Shown here piece after piece: positions 36,127 to 46,180 of a stretch of DNA of 64,000 bases. Position 1 is the first letter of the stretch. Each line of letters opens with the position of its first letter. The notes below the pieces were generated by a model that searched no databases, was not told the DNA's origin, and saw only the letters and a program-made list of their open reading frames with translations. Origin of the DNA: an uncultured Rhizobiaceae bacterium (GTDB taxonomy: Bacteria > Pseudomonadota > Alphaproteobacteria > Rhizobiales > Rhizobiaceae); the NCBI GenBank assembly GCA_951813045.1, contig CATOTF010000002.1, positions 806,001 through 870,000 on the forward strand, in the 5' to 3' direction. Made by a program: the position numbers and the translations under genes.

Positions 36127-37758
36127 ATGATTGAACCAGCCAAGAGTGTGTTATCCAAGCTTGTTACAGGAAGGGAAAAAGGCACCGAACAATCAATCAA
36201 ATCGCTATTTGAAAGTGACCAAAATCGCTTCAATGACTATTCAGCAAATTGTGGCGATATCCTGTTTGACTATTCAAAAAATAATATCGACCGGGAAACC
36301 CGAGAACTGTTGTTTCAATTGGCTGATGCAGCAGATGTTAAAGGGCGTCGTGACGCACTGTTTTCAGGCCAACGTATAAACGTGACCGAAAACCGTGCAG
36401 TTCAGCATATGGCTCTGCGTCATCCAGGTGACGCTGAAGTGGAGGTCGACGGTGATGACGTGATGCCGCAGATCAAGGGTGTGCTGGCGAGGATGGGCTC
36501 CTTTAGCAAGGGCGTGCGAGACGGCACGATATCCGGCAAAGGGGGCAAATTTACTGATGTTGTCAACATCGGTATCGGCGGGTCCGATTTAGGGCCGGTT
36601 ATGGTAACAGCAGCACTTGCGCCATATCATGATGGTCCGCGTACCCATTTCGTATCTAACGTGGACGGGGCAGATATTTCCCAGGTCCTGTCGGCAGTTC
36701 GCGCAGAAACGACGCTTTTCGTAATCGCCTCAAAAACGTTCACGACGCAAGAGACCATGACGAACGCGCAAACGGCCCGTTCATGGTTTGTGGAGCAGTG
36801 CGGTGAAGCAGCTGTAAGAGACCACTTTGTCGCCCTGTCTACAGCTCTGGATAAAACCTCAGAATTTGGCATTGATGATGAACGGGCGTTTGGATTCTGG
36901 GATTGGGTCGGAGGACGTTACTCTGTCTGGTCGGCGATTGGTTTGTCGGTCATGTTGGCTGTGGGAGCTGAAGGGTTTGATGAGCTTCTCGCTGGCGGGC
37001 ATGCGGTTGACGTCCATTTTCAAACCGCATCAGATTCTGAAAATGTGCCACTTTTGATGGCGTTGATCGGAATCTATCATCGCAATGTTTGCGGTTACCC
37101 GTCACACGCCGTCCTGCCGTATGATCAGCACTTGCACAGGTTCGCAGCTTATCTGCAACAACTCGATATGGAATCGAATGGAAAGCGCATTGGCCTTGAT
37201 GGTGAACCGATCGACCATGATTCCGGACCGATAGTCTGGGGCGAACCCGGTACAAATGGCCAGCATGCGTTTTATCAATTGATCCATCAGGGGACGACTG
37301 TCATCCCCGCGGATTTCATTATCGCGGCAATCGCCAATAACCCAGTTGGCGACCACCATGAGAAACTGGCAGCCAATGCATTTGCTCAAACGGAAGCGTT
37401 GATGACGGGGAAATCACTTCAGCAGGCCCATGACGAACTAATGAAAAAAGGCATGAATGACGAACAAGCTGCAGCGCTAGCGCCACATAAGGTATTTCCT
37501 GGAAACCGCCCAACTAACACCTTTGTTTATCCCAAGCTTAACCCATTCATTTTGGGGCAGCTAATCGCGCTGTATGAGCATAAGGTATTTGTTCAGGGAG
37601 TAATCTGGAATATAAACTCCTTCGATCAATGGGGTGTTGAATTGGGCAAGGAACTGGCAGCTCAATTGCTGCCGATGGTTAAAAATGAAGCCAGAATTCA
37701 GGGCAGAGACGCCTCTACAGAGGGCCTGCTAAAGACCTTCCACGCGATGCGAGAGTAA
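36127..37758 (+). CDS. pgi: Glucose-6-phosphate isomerase
   Basis: Interconverts glucose 6-phosphate and fructose 6-phosphate. The 543-residue protein has the family signatures [14 protein letters not shown] (about residue 145), the catalytic Glu/His region ([18 protein letters not shown]) and [17 protein letters not shown] near the C-terminus. Full length and intact. It faces the DMT exporter gene, with only 6 bases between the two stops and no terminator visible there. Confidence 0.97.
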   Translation: MIEPAKSVLSKLVTGREKGTEQSIKSLFESDQNRFNDYSANCGDILFDYSKNNIDRETRELLFQLADAADVKGRRDALFSGQRINVTENRAVQHMALRHPGDAEVEVDGDDVMPQIKGVLARMGSFSKGVRDGTISGKGGKFTDVVNIGIGGSDLGPVMVTAALAPYHDGPRTHFVSNVDGADISQVLSAVRAETTLFVIASKTFTTQETMTNAQTARSWFVEQCGEAAVRDHFVALSTALDKTSEFGIDDERAFGFWDWVGGRYSVWSAIGLSVMLAVGAEGFDELLAGGHAVDVHFQTASDSENVPLLMALIGIYHRNVCGYPSHAVLPYDQHLHRFAAYLQQLDMESNGKRIGLDGEPIDHDSGPIVWGEPGTNGQHAFYQLIHQGTTVIPADFIIAAIANNPVGDHHEKLAANAFAQTEALMTGKSLQQAHDELMKKGMNDEQAAALAPHKVFPGNRPTNTFVYPKLNPFILGQLIALYEHKVFVQGVIWNINSFDQWGVELGKELAAQLLPMVKNEARIQGRDASTEGLLKTFHAMRE

Positions 37759-37764
37759 GAAAAT

Positions 37765-38715
37765 TTAAGTATTTGTGAAGCCACGTCCGTCGGGAGAACG
37801 CGCAAGGTTTTGCTTGCGTTTGCGTTCCCGTTGAACTGTATAAATCGATGCAGCAATGATAACGAACGCTCCAATCAACGTGTAGGGACCAGGCAATGTA
37901 TCATACACAAGCCAACCCAGGAACGTGGCGTAAAGCAGGCGAACATAATCGAGAGACGCTAATACAGACGCTTCACCCCATGTGTAGGCATAAATATTCA
38001 ACATTTGCGCGCCGTAAGAAATAACCCCAACGCCCAATAGCACTAACCATTCGGTAGCCGTTGGTGTTTGCCAATAGGAAATTGCTGGCAATGCAATAAT
38101 AATTCCAACGAGAAATGCCTGATAACTGAGCGTCGTTACAGGTTTATCGGTCAATGAGAGTTTCCTGATAATGACCATGACCAGACCAGCTGCCGCAGCG
38201 GCAATTAAGGCAAGCACAGAATTGGGGTCGAATTCGCTCATCCCGGGCCGCATCATCACCAACACACCGATGAATCCAACACCAACTGCAGTCCATCGCC
38301 TTAGTCCAACCACTTCCTTGAGGAATATGATGGCGAAGATGGTGACAAAAAAACTCTTTGCAAATCCTATGGCCACTGCATCTGCTAAGGGCATATGAAT
38401 CACAGCGTAAAACCCACACAACATAGCAATCAATGCAAATACAACGCGGATAAGTTGCAAATCCAGTCGAGCAGTTTTCAAACAACCGGGAAAGTGATTG
38501 AGAACTTTCGGCATCACAATACACATCATGATCAATTGTCGTACGAACAGAATTTGTGTGACATGTAATCGCTCACCGGCAATTTTTATCAATAACGTCA
38601 TCAGCGCAAAGCCACCTGCGGCAATCAACAACGTGAGCGCGCCCTTTAGGTTTCCGGGCAATCGCTCAAACCGGTGCGCTAGCGTATTCGAGCCTTCAGA
38701 AAGTCTTTCAGACAT
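37765..38715 (-). CDS. DMT-superfamily (EamA) transporter
   Basis: A 316-residue membrane protein with about ten hydrophobic helices in two EamA-type halves (about residues 27-155 and 170-295). Proteins of this family export metabolites or amino acids; the substrate cannot be read from sequence. A basic C-terminal tail faces the cytoplasm. ATG at 38715. It is convergent with pgi. Confidence 0.88.
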   Translation of the reverse strand: MSERLSEGSNTLAHRFERLPGNLKGALTLLIAAGGFALMTLLIKIAGERLHVTQILFVRQLIMMCIVMPKVLNHFPGCLKTARLDLQLIRVVFALIAMLCGFYAVIHMPLADAVAIGFAKSFFVTIFAIIFLKEVVGLRRWTAVGVGFIGVLVMMRPGMSEFDPNSVLALIAAAAAGLVMVIIRKLSLTDKPVTTLSYQAFLVGIIIALPAISYWQTPTATEWLVLLGVGVISYGAQMLNIYAYTWGEASVLASLDYVRLLYATFLGWLVYDTLPGPYTLIGAFVIIAASIYTVQRERKRKQNLARSPDGRGFTNT

Positions 38716-38937
38716 ACACTCCCAGATCTTTCTGCCAGTAATCGCGCCAAAGTGTTGTGGCAGGCGTGGTTAAGACTGGCAACAATGTAGGAAAATTTAG
38801 TCGAAGAATTTGATAATGCCGGTTGCAATATTCTGCCAAATGGCAAATCCTGTTAACTTGGCATCACGAACCCGGTTTATGGGAGTCGGTGCATATTGGA
38901 ATCATAGCCCGCTGACCGGGCCGATCAGGACATTATC

Positions 38938-41262
38938 ATGAACGCATTTACACCACCAAAGTTTGGTCGAAAAGTTGGTATGGGTAAATCTGTCACCCGT
39001 ATAGAGGACACCGCTTTTATCACAGGCAACGGGCGATATACCGATGATCATATGAGGGACAACACGCTCCATGCACATGTTCTGCGTTCCCCCCATGCAC
39101 ATGCAAAGCTCTCGGTTGTGGATAGTGAAACAGCACGATCCATGCCCGGCGTACATTTGGTTTTAACGGCGGCAGATATTGAAGATCACGGCCCCTTGAA
39201 ATGCCAGACAATATTGAAGCAGGTGGATGGCACGGATCATCCCTCTAAAGATATCCCATTACTGTGCGGGGATGTCGTTCGCCATGTGGGAGACGCCGTG
39301 GCATTTATTGTCGCTGATACTGTTGTGCAAGCGCAGGATGCGTCCGAAACGATTGTAATTGAATATGAAGAACTTGCAGCATCGGTTGATACGGAAGCTT
39401 CCTTGGCTCCCTCCGCTCCGCAAATATATGACGATATAACAGGAAACCTCGCCTTCACAGTTGAGATGGGCGATAGCGACAAGGTTCAGCGTGCATTCGA
39501 GGGTGCAGCGAATGTTACCGAACTCAAGCTGATCAACAACCGGTTGATCTGTAACTATATGGAAACGCGTGGCTGCCTTGCAGAATGGAATGCTGATGAC
39601 GATTTATATACGTTGACTGTTGGTTCGCAGGGCGTTCATGCAATGCGAGACAGGATTGCGGAACCATGTCTCAATATTAAAGCTGAGCAATTGCGGGTTA
39701 TTACGCCGGATGTCGGCGGCGGGTTCGGTACAAAAGTCTTTCCCTATCGGGAGTATCCATTGGCATTGATTGCTGCGCGTCGCATTGGAATGCCCGTCAA
39801 ATGGCGTTGTGACCGCACAGAACACTTTGTTGCAGATGCCCATGGCCGCGATAACGTTACGACGATGCGCATGGCCATGGATGAAGGTGGAAAGTTTCTA
39901 GCGCTGGACGTCGATTTGATTGCTGCAATGGGGGCGTACCTGCATACATTTGGTCCGTTCATTCCAACACTCGGGACGAGTATTGCGACCGGAATTTATG
40001 ATGTAGACGCATGTCGCTTTGGAATTCGAGGTGTATATAGCAATACAACACCCACCGACGCTTATCGTGGTGCCGGACGCCCGGAAGCGATCTACGCATT
40101 GGAACGGCTTGTTGATCAATGCGCCCGGGACCTTGGGCTCACACCTGACGAAATTCGCCGCCGAAATGCTATAGCACCGGAAAACCTGCCCTACACAACC
40201 GCATTTGGCCGCAAATATGATACCGGTGAATTCATGGCTCATATGGATAAATGTATAGATGTTGCCGGGTGGGATAGTTTTGGAGACCGCGCAGGCATTG
40301 CGAAAAAGAATGGCAAAATCCGCGGTATCGGCATGTCAACTTATGTTGAGGCTTGCGCGTTTGCCGGATCTGAGCCCGCGAAGTTGGAATTGGCAACAGA
40401 TGGTACCGTCAAGCTCTACATTGGCACCCAATCCAATGGGCAGGGGCATAAAACCGCATACGCGCAATTTGCCGCTGAAATCCTAGACCTTGATATTGAG
40501 TCAATTGAAGTTCGCCAAGGCGATACAGATGAACTTGCAGAAGGTGGTGGAACAGGTGGTTCCCGTTCGATCCCGTTAGGTGGAGTATCTGTAAAACAGG
40601 GGAGTGAAGCGCTCGTCGAGCTCATCAAGAATGTTGCGGCCGACAAACTGGAAGCCGCGGTTAGCGATTTGGAGATGGTTGAAGGTAAAGTCCGGATCGT
40701 GGGAACAGACCGAGCCATGACGCTTGTCGAAGTAGCATCTTCCAGCGAGGAGTTACTAACCGCCACCGGCGAATATACTCAAGATGAAGCCACCTATCCA
40801 AATGGAACGCATATCTGCGAGGTCGAGATTGACCCGGACACGGGGACCACCGAGATAATCGCCTACACGGCGGTCGATGATTTTGGTGTCACGGTAAACC
40901 CCGTGCTACTCGCAGGTCAGGTGCATGGCGGCATCGTTCAGGCCATCGGCCAGTGTGTCATGGAACATACTGTTTACGATGAAAATGGTCAGTTGATGTC
41001 GGCAAGTTTCATGGATTACCAAATGCCCCGCGCCAACGATATTCCGGATTTTCATTTTGAAACCCGCAATGTGCCCTCAACGACCAACGCACTTGGTATT
41101 AAAGGAGCAGGTGAGGCTGGAACGATTGGCGGTTGCCCAGCGGTCATGAACGCGATTGTCGATGCGCTCCACCGTGAATACGGCATCGACCATATTGATA
41201 TGCCCGTAACACCCCTGGTAATGTGGAACACAATACAATCTGCCGGTTCAGGGACTGCATAA
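38938..41262 (+). CDS. Molybdenum hydroxylase large subunit (xanthine dehydrogenase/CoxL form II type)
   Basis: A 774-residue molybdopterin-cytosine-dinucleotide-binding subunit. It has GGGFGTKVFPYREYPLA, the active-site loop AYRGAGRPEA (the form II pattern, not the AYxCSFR of true CO dehydrogenase), IGTQSNGQGHKTAYAQ, GGGTGGSRS and the catalytic Glu in KGAGEAGTIGG. So it probably oxidises an aldehyde or N-heterocycle rather than CO. The FAD-binding medium and iron-sulfur small subunits that normally accompany it are absent on both sides, so it is an orphan here. Confidence 0.9.
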   Translation: MNAFTPPKFGRKVGMGKSVTRIEDTAFITGNGRYTDDHMRDNTLHAHVLRSPHAHAKLSVVDSETARSMPGVHLVLTAADIEDHGPLKCQTILKQVDGTDHPSKDIPLLCGDVVRHVGDAVAFIVADTVVQAQDASETIVIEYEELAASVDTEASLAPSAPQIYDDITGNLAFTVEMGDSDKVQRAFEGAANVTELKLINNRLICNYMETRGCLAEWNADDDLYTLTVGSQGVHAMRDRIAEPCLNIKAEQLRVITPDVGGGFGTKVFPYREYPLALIAARRIGMPVKWRCDRTEHFVADAHGRDNVTTMRMAMDEGGKFLALDVDLIAAMGAYLHTFGPFIPTLGTSIATGIYDVDACRFGIRGVYSNTTPTDAYRGAGRPEAIYALERLVDQCARDLGLTPDEIRRRNAIAPENLPYTTAFGRKYDTGEFMAHMDKCIDVAGWDSFGDRAGIAKKNGKIRGIGMSTYVEACAFAGSEPAKLELATDGTVKLYIGTQSNGQGHKTAYAQFAAEILDLDIESIEVRQGDTDELAEGGGTGGSRSIPLGGVSVKQGSEALVELIKNVAADKLEAAVSDLEMVEGKVRIVGTDRAMTLVEVASSSEELLTATGEYTQDEATYPNGTHICEVEIDPDTGTTEIIAYTAVDDFGVTVNPVLLAGQVHGGIVQAIGQCVMEHTVYDENGQLMSASFMDYQMPRANDIPDFHFETRNVPSTTNALGIKGAGEAGTIGGCPAVMNAIVDALHREYGIDHIDMPVTPLVMWNTIQSAGSGTA

Positions 41263-41319
41263 TCCAAATCACTGGATTTTTGTCTTGCCCAATTCACGAG
41301 CAGGTCTTACATCTGAAAT

Positions 41320-41406
41320 CGATCTCATAGAGGTGCCCGCGTTGGGCTGAGAGGTGCTTAGCATCAACTCTTTGAACCTGATCCGGATTGTGCCGGCGGA
41401 GGGAAT
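41320..41406 (+). promoter_or_regulatory. TPP riboswitch (THI box)
   Basis: The stretch shows the conserved parts of the thiamine pyrophosphate aptamer in order: AGGTGCCC (from 41331), GGCTGAGAGG (from 41345), CTTTGAACCTGATCCGGAT (from 41370) and GTGCCGGCGGAGGGAA up to about 41405. It ends just before thiM, whose GTG start is at 41413. The GGAGGGAA at its 3' edge also serves as the likely ribosome-binding site, so control is probably on translation. Confidence 0.95.
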
Positions 41407-41412
41407 GGGAAA

Positions 41413-42183
41413 GTGAACAAGACTTTAAAAATTGACAGTGTCGAAATAGCCGATTGTGTTTTGCGGTTCCGCGACGCCCGTCCCCACGTTCACTGCATCA
41501 CCAACTCCGTTGCTCAGCGCTTCACTGCCAATGTTTTATTGGCCGCAGGCGCAACACCGTCCATGACAATCGCGGAAGAGGAAGTTGGTGACTTTGTTCA
41601 AATGGCTGATGCGTTATTGATCAATTTGGGAACGATGGATACGCAGCGTTCGAATGCTGTTGACCGGGCCATTACCGCTGCGAATGAAGATCATACACCA
41701 TGGGCATTGGATCCGGTATTTGTACAAGCGTCGCCAATTCGCCTCGATTTGGCAATCCGACTTTTGTCACGAAAACCGACATTGATGCGGTGCAATGCGC
41801 CTGAACTAGCAGCATTGAGTGGCGCAGATGTTGCAAATAAAACGTTGGGGGAAATATCAAACCAAATCGGCACAACAATTGCGCTGACCGGTGCGATTGA
41901 TTGTGTTTCCTCCACAAATGGTGCGGCTGAGATACGCAACGGTAGTCCAACGATGGACCGCATTACAGCAATGGGCTGTGCGCTCACAGCGCTGATTGCC
42001 GGTTTTTTAGGGGTGGAGGAAGCGCCTCATACCGCAGCAATTTCTGCACTCGTGTTGTTCGGATTGGCTGGCGAGTTGGCAGAAAGTAAAGCGCGTGGGC
42101 CTGGGAGCTTCGTGCCCCATTTTTTAGACGCCCTTGCAAATGTCAACAAAGACGAAATTGAAAAAGGAGCGAAAGTTCAGTGA
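41413..42183 (+). CDS. thiM: Hydroxyethylthiazole kinase
   Basis: Phosphorylates the salvaged thiazole moiety of thiamine. The 256-residue protein has the family features VHCITNSVAQRFTANVLLAAGATPSM near the start, WALDPVF and the C-terminal TAMGCALTALIAGFL region with the catalytic Cys. It starts at GTG, 7 bases after the riboswitch, and overlaps thiE by four bases (GTGA). First gene of a salvage operon. Confidence 0.95.
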   Translation: MNKTLKIDSVEIADCVLRFRDARPHVHCITNSVAQRFTANVLLAAGATPSMTIAEEEVGDFVQMADALLINLGTMDTQRSNAVDRAITAANEDHTPWALDPVFVQASPIRLDLAIRLLSRKPTLMRCNAPELAALSGADVANKTLGEISNQIGTTIALTGAIDCVSSTNGAAEIRNGSPTMDRITAMGCALTALIAGFLGVEEAPHTAAISALVLFGLAGELAESKARGPGSFVPHFLDALANVNKDEIEKGAKVQ

Positions 42184-42842
42184 GCGAACGTGTTCCAAAC
42201 CACTGCGATATTTCACTATACGCCATTCTCGACCCCCATCGTACGCGCGGCAGGGGACTTTCTGATCTGGTTAAAGCGTCCGCCGATGGTGGTATTACAC
42301 TTCTGCAGTATCGGGATAAGGACGCCAACACCCGTACTTTGGTCTCCAACGCTGAGATAATATTGAAAGCGCTGGAACCTTACGCAATTCCTCTGCTTAT
42401 TAACGATCGGGTTGATGTTGCCTTAGCGGTTGGTGCGCAAGGTGTTCATGTTGGTCAGTTGGATATGAAACCTTCTGACGCGCGTCGCCTTCTTGGTGAG
42501 GATGCAATCATCGGCTTAACAGTCAAGAATACCTCAAATGCTGAAGACGCACCTCTTGATGTGATCGATTACGCATGCATCGGTGGTATCTATTCAACTC
42601 TGTCGAAAGAAAATCCTTCGAATATCGGACTGGACGGTTGGCGGGATGTTGCATCTGTTCTTCGCAAGTCTGCCCCTGAACTTCCGCTAGGAGCTATTGC
42701 TGGTATTGATGAATCAAATCTGGAAGACGTGTTAAGAAACGGAGCCGATGGGTCTGCGATTATTTCAGCTATTTATATGGCTGATGATGTTACTGCCGCA
42801 ACTCAACACCTTAAGTCTATCACCAAGGCGTGCGTGTCATGA
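42180..42842 (+). CDS. thiE: Thiamine-phosphate synthase
   Basis: Joins HMP-PP and thiazole phosphate to thiamine phosphate. The 220-residue TIM barrel shows LLQYRDKDANTRTLV, LLINDRVDVALAVGAQGVHVGQLD and the glycine-rich phosphate loop, here GAIAGIDESNLEDVL. It starts at GTG overlapping the thiM stop and overlaps thiD by four bases. Confidence 0.95.
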   Translation: MSERVPNHCDISLYAILDPHRTRGRGLSDLVKASADGGITLLQYRDKDANTRTLVSNAEIILKALEPYAIPLLINDRVDVALAVGAQGVHVGQLDMKPSDARRLLGEDAIIGLTVKNTSNAEDAPLDVIDYACIGGIYSTLSKENPSNIGLDGWRDVASVLRKSAPELPLGAIAGIDESNLEDVLRNGADGSAIISAIYMADDVTAATQHLKSITKACVS

Positions 42843-43645
42843 CAGCAATCGCACTAACAATTGCAGGTTCTGATTCCGGTGGTGGAGCTGGTATTCAGGC
42901 GGACCTGAAAACATTTTCGGCACTTGGTGTATATGGCGCTTCCGTGCTCACCGCGTTGACCGCCCAAAACACGTTGGGGGTCAGCGCGATCCATGATGTT
43001 CCGACAGATTTTATTAAAGCGCAAATGGATGCTGTATTTTCTGATCTCAATGTCGATGCGGTAAAAATTGGAATGTTGTCGCAACCGGATACGATCCATG
43101 CGGTATCGGAAGGCTTAGAGTACCATTCACCTACAAGTGTTATTCTTGATCCTGTAATGGTGGCAGAATGTGGCGACCCGCTGCTTGCTGAGGAAGCGAT
43201 ATCTTCAATCATCGAGCGACTGTTTCCACTAGCAGATCTCATCACACCAAACTTGCATGAGGCGGCTAAACTGCTGGGAACTGAGATGGCGTTAACACCA
43301 TCTGCGATGGTGGAACAGGCGCGCGCACTGGTTCAAATGGGAGCAAGGGCTGTTCTTCTGAAAGGCGGGCATTCGGCAGGTGAAGATGCAGCAGACTGCT
43401 ATCTTTCGCAAAATGGTCAGATTGTGTGGTATTCTGCACCCTTCATTGACACAATAAATACCCATGGGACCGGGTGTTCCCTGTCATCGGCCATTGCTGC
43501 AGGGCAAGCGAAAGACCTTGGTCTTGCCACAGCAATCGAAGACGCAAAAAGCTGGCTTTCTTCCGCCATAGCTCAAGCTGATATCCTCGATATTGGGGCA
43601 GGGGCGGGGCCAGTCCATCATTTTCATAATTATTGGAATACATAA
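42839..43645 (+). CDS. thiD: Hydroxymethylpyrimidine/phosphomethylpyrimidine kinase
   Basis: Makes HMP-PP by two phosphorylations. The 268-residue ribokinase-fold protein has TIAGSDSGGGAGIQADLKTF at the start, VILDPVMVAECGDPLL in the middle and the catalytic NTHGTGCSLSSAIAAG near residue 210. ATG 42839 overlaps the thiE stop (ATGA); a GTG at 42830 is less likely. Third gene of the riboswitch-led operon. Confidence 0.95.
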   Translation: MTAIALTIAGSDSGGGAGIQADLKTFSALGVYGASVLTALTAQNTLGVSAIHDVPTDFIKAQMDAVFSDLNVDAVKIGMLSQPDTIHAVSEGLEYHSPTSVILDPVMVAECGDPLLAEEAISSIIERLFPLADLITPNLHEAAKLLGTEMALTPSAMVEQARALVQMGARAVLLKGGHSAGEDAADCYLSQNGQIVWYSAPFIDTINTHGTGCSLSSAIAAGQAKDLGLATAIEDAKSWLSSAIAQADILDIGAGAGPVHHFHNYWNT

Positions 43646-43647
43646 CC

Positions 43648-44721
43648 ATGAGCAGTATCAATCGTCGTAACACATTGGGATTAATTGCAACCGCTCCGGC
43701 TGCAATATTGGCGACACCCGCACTGGCCCAATCTACAATTGAATGGCGAATGGTGACTTCATGGCCCAAGAACCTTCCTGGCCCTGGAGTAACGGCTCAG
43801 CGGCTCGCCAATGCCATCACGCAAATGTCCGGTGGTCGACTTAAGGTGAAACTTTATGCTGCCGGTGAGATTGTTCCGGCGCTGGAGGTGTTTTCCGCTG
43901 TATCCAATGGCGCTGCTCAGATGGGGCACACTGCATCCTTGTTTTGGGGAGGTAAAATTCCCGCAGCCCCTTTGTTCACCGCAGGCCCATTTGGTCTCAC
44001 ACCAATTGAACATATTACCTGGATAAATCATGGAGGGGGGCAGGAGATATGGGACAAGCTTTATGAACCATTCGGGATAAAGCCATTTATGGGCGGAAAT
44101 ACCGGCTTTCAAATGGGCGGCTGGTTTAAAGAAGAATTGAAATCTGTTGCCGATTTGCGTGGATTGAAAATTCGCATGCCCGGTCTCGGTGGCGAAGTCT
44201 TGAGACTGTTGGGCGCATCGCCTGTTACAATCGCACCCGGCGAAATTCTGACAGCGCTGCAGACCGGCGTAATAGATGCAACAGAGTTTCTGGGACCATC
44301 CAGTGACTTCGCCATGGGGTTCTACAAGGCAGCCAAATTCTATTACGCTCCAGGGTTCCATGAACCAAACGGTACAGGGGAGGCATTGGTTTCAAAAAGA
44401 GCATTGGCGGAGCTGCCTCAGGATTTACGTGCCATCGTAGAAAGCGCCTGTGCTGCAGAAAATATTCTGGCGCTGGGGGAATCCGAGTGGATGAATGCGA
44501 CGCGTCTAAAGCTCTTGGTTGAGGAAAAAGGTGTGCAGTTACGCAATTATCCAGACGATATTATTAAAGCCGCGAAAGTCGCGACCGATGAAGCGTTGGA
44601 AAGTCTGGCTGCGCGTGATCCGCTGACGGCAGAAGCCGTCAACAGTTTTCGTGGCGCATCAAACCACCTGAAAGATTGGTCGAGCCAGTCAATACAAAAG
44701 TTTCTGGCCGCACGGGGCTAA
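43648..44721 (+). CDS. TRAP transporter substrate-binding protein (TakP/FcbT1-like)
   Basis: A 357-residue periplasmic binding protein of the DctP superfamily. The N-terminus has a twin-arginine-like INRRNTLGLIATAP and a cleavable signal ending ALA. Family regions include EWRMVTSWPKNLPGPG, FGIKPFMGGNTGFQMGGWF, LRGLKIRMPG and TGVIDATEFLGPSSD, close to the TakP/FcbT1 group, members of which bind 2-oxo acids or aromatic acids. It starts 2 bases after the thiD stop, so it is probably in the riboswitch operon, but no TRAP membrane subunits are nearby. The ligand is unknown. Confidence 0.88.
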   Translation: MSSINRRNTLGLIATAPAAILATPALAQSTIEWRMVTSWPKNLPGPGVTAQRLANAITQMSGGRLKVKLYAAGEIVPALEVFSAVSNGAAQMGHTASLFWGGKIPAAPLFTAGPFGLTPIEHITWINHGGGQEIWDKLYEPFGIKPFMGGNTGFQMGGWFKEELKSVADLRGLKIRMPGLGGEVLRLLGASPVTIAPGEILTALQTGVIDATEFLGPSSDFAMGFYKAAKFYYAPGFHEPNGTGEALVSKRALAELPQDLRAIVESACAAENILALGESEWMNATRLKLLVEEKGVQLRNYPDDIIKAAKVATDEALESLAARDPLTAEAVNSFRGASNHLKDWSSQSIQKFLAARG

Positions 44722-46028
44722 TTCAAATCTACTTTCACGGGTGGAGGCATCGGTGGAAGCTCATCGTCCTCGTCAAGTTGATATGCTTCCGGAGACGACC
44801 TCGGGTCGAGTGCATATGATTCTGGTGTCGTTGCCCTCGCAAGCCCAACAGTTTGGAAGTCATTGCGATCTTCCTCGTGTGCCTGTTGGCGACGGAACGT
44901 CCGATAGAGTGCGTAAGTTGCGAAAAGTCCGTGGGCAATCGTTGTCGTGGTGAATACGCCCACGGGGCCAATCATATCCATAAGTTGCGCAGCCATCAGC
45001 GGGCCGACCATGGTTCCAAACCCGTAGACAAGTAACAATCCGCTTGAAATTTTCACAAAATCATCTGCATCAGCAAAATCGTTCGCGTGAGCAACGGCGA
45101 GGGAATAGATCGAATATATCACACCGCCATATAAAACCACGGCACCAAAAAACAGGAAATTGTAATTTTCAGTTCCGGCCATGACGGTCATCAATGAACC
45201 GGATCCAATTCCGACCAATCCGGCAATCACCATGACATATCGTCTGTCGATAATGTCTGACAGTTTACCAAGCGGGTATTGGAATATCACCGACCCAGCC
45301 AGTGCGGCGGCCAGTAATGTTGCAATCAATGCACTACTCATTCCCGATTGCTGGCCAAATACGGGGCCGAAATTAGTCCAGGCTGACGTGATGATGCCGC
45401 TGAGAAAAGCACCTACAGCGGCTGCGGGGGAATTTTTGAACAGGCCGGCGATGTCCAAATTCACCTTGGTAAGTGGGGCGGGGGACTGCGCTTTTGAGAT
45501 TGCGGTTGGCACAACAGCAAGCGCGTAGAGTATTGCGCCGATCATGAACAATGTGTCTTTTTGCGGCTCTGCAACAACCAGCAAATATTGCCCGGCAGCC
45601 ATCGCAACCATGGTTGTTATGGCATATACGGAGAATAACGTTCCACGTTGCTCGTTGGAAACCCGTTCGTTGAGCCAGCTCTCTGCCACCATGTAGCACC
45701 CGGAAAAACAAAATCCGGCCATCGCCCGCAATAATATCCAAAAATATGCATCGACCCAGATCGCATTCAGCAACACGGAAACGGACAGAAGAGAAGTCAG
45801 GGTGCTAAATGTGCGAACGTGCCCGGCCCGGCGCACCAGATGGGGGACGATGATACATCCAATTGTGAATCCGATCGCCCAACCTGTGCCTATCCAGCCC
45901 AGCTGAAAAGACGTAAAATTTTCAATATTGCCGCGCACAGGGATTAAAATTCCCTGTAAGCCGCCACCGAGCATCAAAAAAATCATGCCGCCAAGAAGGG
46001 CGAATAAAGCTGCTATTTGACGAGCCAT
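44718..46028 (-). CDS. MFS transporter
   Basis: A 436-residue major facilitator with 12 predicted helices. The pattern (ESWLNERVSNEQRGTLFSVY in the loop after helix 4) matches the YcaD/UMF-type MFS group with unknown substrates. The polar C-terminal tail is Asp/Pro-rich. ATG 46028 has GGAG upstream and is preferred to TTG 46046. Its stop overlaps the end of the TRAP gene on the other strand. Confidence 0.88.
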   Translation of the reverse strand: MARQIAALFALLGGMIFLMLGGGLQGILIPVRGNIENFTSFQLGWIGTGWAIGFTIGCIIVPHLVRRAGHVRTFSTLTSLLSVSVLLNAIWVDAYFWILLRAMAGFCFSGCYMVAESWLNERVSNEQRGTLFSVYAITTMVAMAAGQYLLVVAEPQKDTLFMIGAILYALAVVPTAISKAQSPAPLTKVNLDIAGLFKNSPAAAVGAFLSGIITSAWTNFGPVFGQQSGMSSALIATLLAAALAGSVIFQYPLGKLSDIIDRRYVMVIAGLVGIGSGSLMTVMAGTENYNFLFFGAVVLYGGVIYSIYSLAVAHANDFADADDFVKISSGLLLVYGFGTMVGPLMAAQLMDMIGPVGVFTTTTIAHGLFATYALYRTFRRQQAHEEDRNDFQTVGLARATTPESYALDPRSSPEAYQLDEDDELPPMPPPVKVDLN

Positions 46029-46180
46029 GGCAAACAACTCCGGCAAGCACCCAATGGAATGGGTTATGGATATATTGGGGTACGAAACAGCGGCATAAAT
46101 TTACTGTCTTGCATGATCATTAGCCAAAAATTGTTGGAATTAGTATCTATTATGCGTCGGGAAAATGTCGATTATTTGGG

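Noticed and set aside
38834-38845. The inverted repeat TGCCA-AA-TGGCA about 93 bases before the molybdenum hydroxylase gene
   Set aside because: It is short and could arise by chance; no regulator gene is adjacent to support an operator.
43759-44361. A 200-residue minus-strand frame antisense to the TRAP binding protein
   Set aside because: No domain or signal; the plus-strand gene is clear and explains the composition.
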